Assembly: GCA_017535785.1 (NCBI GenBank)
Contig: JAFXTN010000008.1
Location: forward strand, 62,001 to 126,000
Reading direction: 5' to 3'
DNA from: Butyrivibrio sp.
GTDB taxonomy: Bacteria > Bacillota > Clostridia > Lachnospirales > Lachnospiraceae
DNA: 64,000 nt
Below are positions 57,958-64,000 of the stretch, in pieces. Numbering within the stretch: the first letter of the stretch is position 1; every line of letters begins with the position of its first letter. The position numbers and the translations under genes were made by a program. A model generated the notes under the pieces. The model searched no databases. It saw only the letters and a list, made by a program, of their open reading frames with translations, and was not told the origin of the DNA.

Positions 57958-59861
57958 CTTCCATAGCCATAATCACAGCCAGGGGCGGAAGTAAGAGAAT
58001 CCCCGGAAAAAACATAAAAGAATTCTGCGGGCAGCCTATAATTGCTTATTCGATCAAGGCGGCTCTTGAAAGTGGCGCCTTTGATGAAGTCATGGTCTCA
58101 ACAGATGATGATAAGATCGCTGAGGTAGCCAAAATATACGGCGCTAATGTTCCATTCTTTAGATCAGATGAGACAGCGGGTGACTATGCGACAACCGATG
58201 AAGTTATTGCAGAAGTACTTGAAAAATACAGAGAACTTGGGAAGGACTATGACCATTTTTGCTGCATATATCCTACGGCTCCATTCATAACAGCTGATAG
58301 GTTAAAAGAGGCGATGGACCTCCTTGATGTGCACGAATCCGTGACTCCGGTGTGCCAATTTTCATATCCTCCTCAGAGAGGTTTTGTGGTCGTAGACGGA
58401 AGACTTGTAAGAAAGTATCCCGAATTTGAAAATACCAGATCCCAGGATCTTGAAAAGCTATATCATGACAGTGGCCAGTTCTATGCATGTCGCACAGATG
58501 CCTTCTTCAGGGGAAGGACTACGGATGTAGAGGATATGGTTCCCGTTATACTCTCCGATGACGAGGTTCAGGACATTGATACCTTCGATGATTGGAAGAT
58601 CGCGGAGCAGAAGTATAAGAGACTTCAAAAGCAGGCAGTTACCGCTGATATTTTTGACGACAGTAAGCTTGCGACTCCGTATTACAGAATAGACGAGAAA
58701 CTTCTGGATGCAGATATCGATATGCTCAAAACCGCTCTGGATAAGGATTGGAATAATTACATCTGTTCTTATTCAGTTAAGACGAATTCACTTCCGTGGC
58801 TCCTTAAGCATTTTAAGGACAATGGATTTTATGCTGAGGTTGTATCCGCTGAGGAATACGATCTGGCAAAAAGAATTGGCTTTAAGCCAAACGAAATTAT
58901 CTTTAACGGCCCGATAAAGGAAAGAGCTGCGTTTGAGGAAGTTCTTTTGTCAGGCGGGATCATCAATCTGGATTCAAATTATGAGCCTGAATGGGTTCTT
59001 GAGATCGCTGGTAAGAATCCTGATAAAGAATTTAGTGTTGGCTTAAGAGTGAACTATGACATTTCCAAGCTCCTTCCCGAGGAGGTTCTTGCGGACGAAG
59101 AGGGAAGCAGATTCGGATATTGCTATGAGAATGACGAACTTAAAGCTGTGATCGATAAGCTGAACACAGCCAAGAATGTTAAGATCGCGGGACTTCATCT
59201 TCATTCATCAACAAAGTCTCGTTCGATAAATGCGTATAAGGTCCTTGCCAAGGTTGCCGGGATCGTAGCGGAAGAATATAAGCTTTCGCTCGATTATGTT
59301 GACATGGGCGGCGGTTACTACGGCGGAGTTAAGGATAAGCCTGACTTTAGAAGTTATGTGCCTGCAATAGCGGAGGCACTTTCAGAATTTTTTGATGTAT
59401 CAAAGACTAAGCTGATCATGGAGCCCGGAGTATCCATGGTTTCATCAAGCTTTGAATTTGTAACAAGCGTTATTGATGCAAAACAAGTGCGTGAGCACAG
59501 ATACGTTATCATAGACGGAAGCAGAGTTAATCTCAATCCACAGGTGACAAGGAGATGGTATCCTCACAGATTTGAGATCAAGGGAAACGGAACCGAAAGA
59601 GATATGCTTCCCGCTCAGATGATCTGCGGTTCGACATGTATGGAGTACGACAGACTCTTTATGGCGGAGCAGGAGCCTGAGCTTAAGGCAGGGGACAGAG
59701 TGGTGTTTACAAACGCCGGCGGTTATACGGTATGTCTTTCACCTCTTTTTATCAATTATTTCCCTGCGGTTTATGTCAAGAAGGCTGACGGAAAGCTGTT
59801 TACGGCAAGACATCCTTGGACCAATGATGAGTATCTTATGAAAAATAATTATGAGATCTGA
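57954..59861 (+). CDS. CMP-nonulosonate cytidylyltransferase fused to a PLP decarboxylase-like domain
   Basis: Residues about 1-225 match PseF/NeuA-type CMP-sugar synthetases: IAIITARGGSKRIPGKNIKE, MVSTDDDKIAEVAK, YPTAPFI and QDIDTFDDW. Residues about 235-635 form a group IV PLP enzyme of the Orn/Dap/Arg decarboxylase fold: Lys276 in SYSVKTN, HLHSSTKSR, the GGGYYGG loop, MEPGVSMV and CGSTCMEYD with the active-site Cys. Both halves look complete. The first would activate the nonulosonic acid with CTP. The second suggests an amine or modified amino acid is made for the same pathway. No terminator or start splits the two, so this is a true fusion. Confidence 0.85.
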   Translation: MTSIAIITARGGSKRIPGKNIKEFCGQPIIAYSIKAALESGAFDEVMVSTDDDKIAEVAKIYGANVPFFRSDETAGDYATTDEVIAEVLEKYRELGKDYDHFCCIYPTAPFITADRLKEAMDLLDVHESVTPVCQFSYPPQRGFVVVDGRLVRKYPEFENTRSQDLEKLYHDSGQFYACRTDAFFRGRTTDVEDMVPVILSDDEVQDIDTFDDWKIAEQKYKRLQKQAVTADIFDDSKLATPYYRIDEKLLDADIDMLKTALDKDWNNYICSYSVKTNSLPWLLKHFKDNGFYAEVVSAEEYDLAKRIGFKPNEIIFNGPIKERAAFEEVLLSGGIINLDSNYEPEWVLEIAGKNPDKEFSVGLRVNYDISKLLPEEVLADEEGSRFGYCYENDELKAVIDKLNTAKNVKIAGLHLHSSTKSRSINAYKVLAKVAGIVAEEYKLSLDYVDMGGGYYGGVKDKPDFRSYVPAIAEALSEFFDVSKTKLIMEPGVSMVSSSFEFVTSVIDAKQVREHRYVIIDGSRVNLNPQVTRRWYPHRFEIKGNGTERDMLPAQMICGSTCMEYDRLFMAEQEPELKAGDRVVFTNAGGYTVCLSPLFINYFPAVYVKKADGKLFTARHPWTNDEYLMKNNYEI

Positions 59862-59899
59862 TATTATCGGATCTCTTTGCAATGGAGGAAATGATATAC

Positions 59900-60967
59900 A
59901 TGCCAAGATATGAACTTAATCAAAATATCAAATTGGCTGATCATATTATCGGAAACGATCATCCCGTATATATTATTGCGGAGATGTCCGCCAATCACTT
60001 ACAGGATTACGACAGAGCTGTTGAGATAATCCATGCGGCAAAAGAGGCCGGAGTCGACGCCATAAAGCTGCAGACTTACACGGCTGATACAATAACAATT
60101 GATTCTGATAAGAGTTATTTTCAGATCACAGGCGGAACGATTTGGGACGGAACCACGCTTCACAAGCTGTATGAGGAAGCCTACACACCTTGGGACTGGC
60201 AGCCTAAGCTCTGTGAAGTTGCGAAGAGTCTGGGGCTCGATTGTTTCTCTTCTCCTTTTGATGACACTGCTGTCAGCTTCATGGAAGAGATGAACATGCC
60301 CGCATACAAGATCGCATCATATGAGATCACGGATATTCCTCTGATCAGGAATTGTGCATCCAAGAAAAAGCCTATGATCATTGCGACAGGTGTTGCAAGA
60401 GAGAGCGACATCAGGCTTGCGATCGAGGCGTGCCTTGAAGAAGGAAACAAGGATGTCATCTTGCTTAAGTGTACATCGGCTTATCCTACGCCTTATGAGG
60501 ATGTTAATCTCAATATGATACCTACTCTTGCTCAGGAATATGGCTGTATCATGGGACTTTCAGATCACACTTTCGGATCTGCCGTTGCTGTGGCATCAGT
60601 TGCACTTGGGGCAAGAATGATTGAGAAACATCTTACACTTAAGAGATCCGACGGAGGACCTGACGGAGCATTCTCCATGGAGCCCAAGGAATTCGAAGAG
60701 CTTGTTAAGAACGTAAGGATGGTTGAAAAAGCTCTCGGAAGTAAAGAGTACAAGCTTACTCCCGTTCAGGAAACGGAGAGGGAAGGAGCGAGATCTCTTT
60801 TCATCGTCGAAGATATCAAGGAGGGCGAAGCACTCACCCCGGCCAATATAAGGTCGATAAGGCCCGGAAACGGCCTTCCGCCCATTGAATATGATAAAGT
60901 TATAGGAAAGGTTGCTACGCGAGATCTTTTCAGAGGTGATCCGCTCAAATACGAAGATTTTCAGTAA
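59900..60967 (+). CDS. pseI: Pseudaminic acid synthase (NeuB family)
   Basis: The 355-residue enzyme has the NeuB fold with YIIAEMSANHLQDYDRAVEI, AIKLQTYTADTITID, CFSSPFDDTAV, KIASYEITD, GLSDHT and a C-terminal SAF domain. The SANH and TADT forms are typical of PseI, which condenses phosphoenolpyruvate with a 6-deoxy-diacetamido sugar. The ATG at 59900 has GGAGG 11 nt upstream; earlier in-frame ATGs overlap that site. It follows the fusion gene. Confidence 0.9.
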   Translation: MPRYELNQNIKLADHIIGNDHPVYIIAEMSANHLQDYDRAVEIIHAAKEAGVDAIKLQTYTADTITIDSDKSYFQITGGTIWDGTTLHKLYEEAYTPWDWQPKLCEVAKSLGLDCFSSPFDDTAVSFMEEMNMPAYKIASYEITDIPLIRNCASKKKPMIIATGVARESDIRLAIEACLEEGNKDVILLKCTSAYPTPYEDVNLNMIPTLAQEYGCIMGLSDHTFGSAVAVASVALGARMIEKHLTLKRSDGGPDGAFSMEPKEFEELVKNVRMVEKALGSKEYKLTPVQETEREGARSLFIVEDIKEGEALTPANIRSIRPGNGLPPIEYDKVIGKVATRDLFRGDPLKYEDFQ

Positions 60968-60983
60968 ATGAGGCAGATTCGAT

Positions 60984-62066
60984 ATGGGAAAAAAGATTTG
61001 GATAAAAGCAAACGGTAACGGGATCATTGCTACCGGCCACATCAGAAGATGTATGACCATTGCCAACGAACTTAAGCTTCTTGGGGCAGAGGTGGAGTTT
61101 GTGCTATCCGACGAGGACAGCGCAGATCTTTTGCGCACTCTTTCCGATGAAGAGGGACAGCAGTACGATGCCCGCATACTACATACGGTCTTTTCCGAAC
61201 CCATGCAGGACATACCCATGCTAGAGGAAATGTTTGCAGAAGAAAAGCCCGATTTTTATCTGATGGACTCATATTTCCTCAAAGAGGATTATTTTGAAGC
61301 GGTAAACGAGATCATCAAGAAAAACGGTCTTGCTACCAAGACAGGCTTTATTGACGATCTTTATAAATTTGATTATCCCGTTGATCTTGTGGTCAATTAC
61401 GATGTGGAGGTTCCGAAGGATTTCTACAGCGCACCTCATAGGCTTCTTGGGGCTGAGTATGCTCCTCTTCGCAAGCAGTTTGAGGGCATAGATTATGAGG
61501 TCATACCTTTGGCCAAAAGAGCCTTTCTTTCAGCCGGAGGAACGGATCCGTATCATATTATTGGGGACCTTTTGAAAGAAGTATATGAAAATGAAGGCCC
61601 ATGCAGGACTATCCCGGATTTCATGCTGTTTACCTGCGATGTTATCGTGGGAGCGCTCTTTGATGAGGACTACGTCAAGGAGTTAAAAGAGCTGGCGGCC
61701 AAATATCCTGCAATAACACTTCACGAATCAGCTCCTGATATGGCGGAGCTTATGAAAAACTGCGATTTCGCGGTCACGGCAGGCGGTACGACACTCTATG
61801 AGCTCTGTGCTGTCGGTGTCCCTACTGTTGTTTACAGCATGGCAGACAATCAGGTTGAGTTTGTAAAAGCCTTTGATAAGGCCGGAGCAGCCAAATACGT
61901 AGGAGACATAAGGGAAGAAGAGAAGATCGTTCAGAAGATCGTTTCCTGGGGGATCGCTGCTATAGAAGACCAAAACTTTAGAAAAAAAATGAGCGACAAA
62001 GCAAGGAAACTTGTAGGCGGAGGCGGTGCAAATAAAATTGCACATGCTATTTTAGAGATTATATAA
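60984..62066 (+). CDS. pseG: PseG-type UDP-sugar hydrolase
   Basis: The 360-residue GT28-like enzyme has NGIIATGHIRRCMTIANELK near its N-terminus, the PseG version of GTGHVMRC, and a late AGGTTLYELCAVGVPTVVYS donor site. It removes UDP to give the sugar used by PseI. It follows PseI by 16 bp. Genes for the earlier steps (PseB, PseC, PseH) are not in the window. Confidence 0.85.
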   Translation: MGKKIWIKANGNGIIATGHIRRCMTIANELKLLGAEVEFVLSDEDSADLLRTLSDEEGQQYDARILHTVFSEPMQDIPMLEEMFAEEKPDFYLMDSYFLKEDYFEAVNEIIKKNGLATKTGFIDDLYKFDYPVDLVVNYDVEVPKDFYSAPHRLLGAEYAPLRKQFEGIDYEVIPLAKRAFLSAGGTDPYHIIGDLLKEVYENEGPCRTIPDFMLFTCDVIVGALFDEDYVKELKELAAKYPAITLHESAPDMAELMKNCDFAVTAGGTTLYELCAVGVPTVVYSMADNQVEFVKAFDKAGAAKYVGDIREEEKIVQKIVSWGIAAIEDQNFRKKMSDKARKLVGGGGANKIAHAILEII

Positions 62067-62069
62067 AAC

Positions 62070-63140
62070 ATGAAAAAACTGAGTATTATCGTGCCTGTTT
62101 ACAACATGGCATCTGACGGAAAACTTGATTATTGTTTAAAGAGCCTTGTTGATCAGCAGCTTTCATTTGGTGAATATGAGATCATCGCAGTGGATGATTG
62201 CTCTACGGATGAATCCTATGAGATCCTCAAGGATTATCAGACAAGATATCCAGAGAAATTCATCGCGATAAGATCTGAAGTCAATCATCATCAGGGAGGC
62301 GCCAAGAACATAGGCCTTGCAAGAGCTGAGGGTGAGTGGCTCGGCTTTATAGATGCGGACGACTTTATTGTTCCTGACTACTATGAGAGGCTTCTTATGA
62401 AGGCCAAAGAGACAGGAGCAGACATGGTCGGCTGTGATTATACTATGGTCACAGATCATAGCTTTAACGTCGGAAAGGTAGTCCACAACAATAATTATTC
62501 ACAAACAGGTGTTATGAATAAAGAGCGCTACAAGAACCTTTTGATAGAGACAGGGTCGCTTGTTGTGAAGGTTTACAGACGAGAGCTTATTGTGGGTGAC
62601 TATGTTCCAGGAACAAAAGAAAAGCTTGATATTTTCCCGGAAGATATCTTCTACGAGGACAACGCCGTAAGTAATACCTGGATGCTTAGATCCAAGCATT
62701 TTGAATATATAGATGAGCCTTTATATTTCTATTATCAGCATGATGCTTCAACTGTTCATAGCATTTCCATGAAGAACCTTGAAGACAGGATGACCGCAGG
62801 AAGAGAGATAGTTGCTCAGGCCAAGGATAATGGATATTTTGAGGAATATAAGCCGGAGATAGAGTTCCAATACACGGTACTCTTTTATATAAATACTTTA
62901 TTTTCGGCAATGCCAAAGAAGTCCGGACTTAAAAATGTGTACGGATTTTGCAAGAAGCTCGCTACCGAAATGAAGGAAACCTTTCCGAATTTTCAAGATA
63001 ATGAATATTACAAAGAAAAGGTACACCCCGAGGAAAAGAAGCTTATATCTTACCAAATGAAATCACACCTGTTTTTTTATATTTATTACAGACTTTTGTG
63101 GTTCTACAGGGGATTAAGAAATGGAAAGAAAAATGCATAA
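62070..63140 (+). CDS. GT2 glycosyltransferase in the nonulosonate operon
   Basis: The 356-residue enzyme has LSIIVPVYNMASDGKLDYCL, AVDDCSTDES, GGAKNIGLARAEG and FIDADDFIVPDYY. The C-terminal 100 residues are basic and aromatic. It begins 3 nt after pseG and overlaps the next gene, so it belongs to the same transcript. Donor unknown. Confidence 0.9.
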   Translation: MKKLSIIVPVYNMASDGKLDYCLKSLVDQQLSFGEYEIIAVDDCSTDESYEILKDYQTRYPEKFIAIRSEVNHHQGGAKNIGLARAEGEWLGFIDADDFIVPDYYERLLMKAKETGADMVGCDYTMVTDHSFNVGKVVHNNNYSQTGVMNKERYKNLLIETGSLVVKVYRRELIVGDYVPGTKEKLDIFPEDIFYEDNAVSNTWMLRSKHFEYIDEPLYFYYQHDASTVHSISMKNLEDRMTAGREIVAQAKDNGYFEEYKPEIEFQYTVLFYINTLFSAMPKKSGLKNVYGFCKKLATEMKETFPNFQDNEYYKEKVHPEEKKLISYQMKSHLFFYIYYRLLWFYRGLRNGKKNA

Positions 63141-64000
63141 TAGGATCTATGTATGTCACACCTTCTATCATGTATATGTGGCATGCCTTAAAGAATTTTA
63201 TATTGCAGACGGCAAGAAAGCCTCACTTGTCCTTTCCAAAATGTCCAATAACTTTGGAAAGATGGTCGAGAGAGCCAAAAACAGCGACATTTTCGATGAA
63301 GTATTTGAGTACGACGAGAAGGAAGATACTTTTTTCCCTGAACTTAAAGAGCTCAAGACCGATTCCGGAAATATCGTTACCAATATGATAAAGCGAATTA
63401 AGTTTTGCAAGAGATTCGGTAAGCTTCAGGAGCAGTTTATTCCTGTGGATTTCAAGAAATATAAGGACATATATGTGTTCTGTGATTCCGATCCTATCGG
63501 TTATTATCTCAACTACAAGAAGATAAAGTATCACGCTGTGGAAGACGGACTTGACTGCATAAGATATTATGATACGGCAAGATACGATAACAGGGGTCAT
63601 TTTAAAATCAAAGCATTTATGGCAGCTTTGGGACTTATCCATATACAAAACGGATACGGAAGATATTGCATTGATATGGAGGTCAACAATATATCCGTGC
63701 TTCCTTATCCTTGCGAAAAATATGTAGAACTTCCGAGAAAGAAGCTTACAGACAGACTTACCTCGGAAGAAAAAGAGAAGATGCTTGAGCTCTTTGTGGA
63801 TGACCTTCAGGGTCTAAAGGACAAGCTCTTTGGGAACAAGGATTCCAAAACACTTCTTGTTCTGTCAGAGCCTTTGTGCGATCTGGAGACCAGAGAACGA
63901 ATCTTTAAGGATATTATTGACGGATATGGTACTATAGATGGTAAGCGTGCTGTGGTACTTATTAAGCAACATCCTAGAGACTATCTTGATTACAACAAGG
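63121..64000 (+). CDS. GT52-like sialyl/pseudaminyl-transferase, cut by the window end
   Basis: The reading frame is open from 63121 to the window end (293 codons). The start NRIYVCHTFYHVYVACLKEF resembles GT52 lipooligosaccharide and capsule sialyltransferases, and IYVFCDSDPIGYYL and VLIKQHPRDY fit the same fold. CMP-pseudaminic acid from the genes upstream would be the natural donor. The ATG at 63121 overlaps the preceding gene by 20 nt; the ATG at 63133 is an alternative. The C-terminus is missing. Confidence 0.7.
   Translation, partial: MERKMHNRIYVCHTFYHVYVACLKEFYIADGKKASLVLSKMSNNFGKMVERAKNSDIFDEVFEYDEKEDTFFPELKELKTDSGNIVTNMIKRIKFCKRFGKLQEQFIPVDFKKYKDIYVFCDSDPIGYYLNYKKIKYHAVEDGLDCIRYYDTARYDNRGHFKIKAFMAALGLIHIQNGYGRYCIDMEVNNISVLPYPCEKYVELPRKKLTDRLTSEEKEKMLELFVDDLQGLKDKLFGNKDSKTLLVLSEPLCDLETRERIFKDIIDGYGTIDGKRAVVLIKQHPRDYLDYNK

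Overview
The window looks like a chromosome segment from a Gram-positive anaerobe of the Lachnospiraceae, most likely Butyrivibrio or a close relative. The reasons are strong AAGGAG-type ribosome binding sites, moderate G+C content, EpsG-type polysaccharide genes, an L-2-amino-thiazoline-4-carboxylic acid hydrolase-like gene, a DUF4003-type gene, and many small lipoproteins. This assignment rests on protein content seen by eye, not on a search. No rRNA, tRNA, insertion sequence or CRISPR array was seen.

Layout. (1) 1-4.4 kb: housekeeping and hypothetical genes and a two-gene ABC transporter. (2) 4.5-11.1 kb: an array of paralogous secreted or lipid-anchored proteins of unknown function. It includes a 27-codon internally deleted remnant, a repeated promoter plus leader hairpin, and its own terminators; a BASS-family transporter sits inside it. 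A seventh full paralog, broken by a one-base frameshift, lies alone at 36 kb. (3) 11.2-24.6 kb: a cytolysin-like class II lanthipeptide locus. It holds a LytTR response regulator, an AgrC-like kinase, a seven-codon ORF (MPWDWGF), LanM, a flavodoxin-fold reductase, a C39-peptidase ABC exporter, a subtilisin-like LanP with two C-terminal CBM2-like modules, eight precursor peptides, and two small genes of unknown role. Two promoters carry matching LytTR direct repeats (9-12-9) at the same distance from a TAATAT -10 box. One drives the seven-codon ORF, the other the precursor operon. (4) 24.6-42.8 kb: a polar amino-acid ABC importer, a Nif11-like small protein with a rhodanese/PP-loop fusion, a thioesterase, an SDR, a DUF4003-type gene, a heterodimeric ABC exporter, an SGNH esterase, a cysteine-synthase-like enzyme, a CPBP protease, GDP-mannose dehydratase plus GDP-fucose synthase, and a lipoprotein. 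(5) 43-64 kb: a surface polysaccharide cluster. It has glycosyltransferases, a priming sugar-phosphate transferase, a chain-length regulator, an EpsG polymerase and GT-C membrane transferases. A separately promoted nonulosonic (pseudaminic-type) acid operon follows: ATP-grasp, a CMP-sugar cytidylyltransferase fused to a PLP decarboxylase, PseI, PseG, a GT2, and a GT52-like gene cut by the window end.

How the parts work together. In the lanthipeptide locus LanM would dehydrate and cyclise the cores. The C39 exporter would cut after the GA/GS of the leader, leaving a six-residue GDVxxE/D tag, and LanP would remove that tag outside the cell, as in enterococcal cytolysin. Five precursors end in a ring-forming Cys, one (A8) has a single internal Cys, and two have no Cys at all. 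The cytolysin-type N-terminal TTPxC ring has become TPAT in two of them. Largely linear, dehydroamino- or D-amino-acid-rich products are therefore plausible, and the flavoenzyme is a candidate reductase. In the polysaccharide region GDP-fucose and CMP-nonulosonate would feed a fucose- and nonulosonate-containing glycan.
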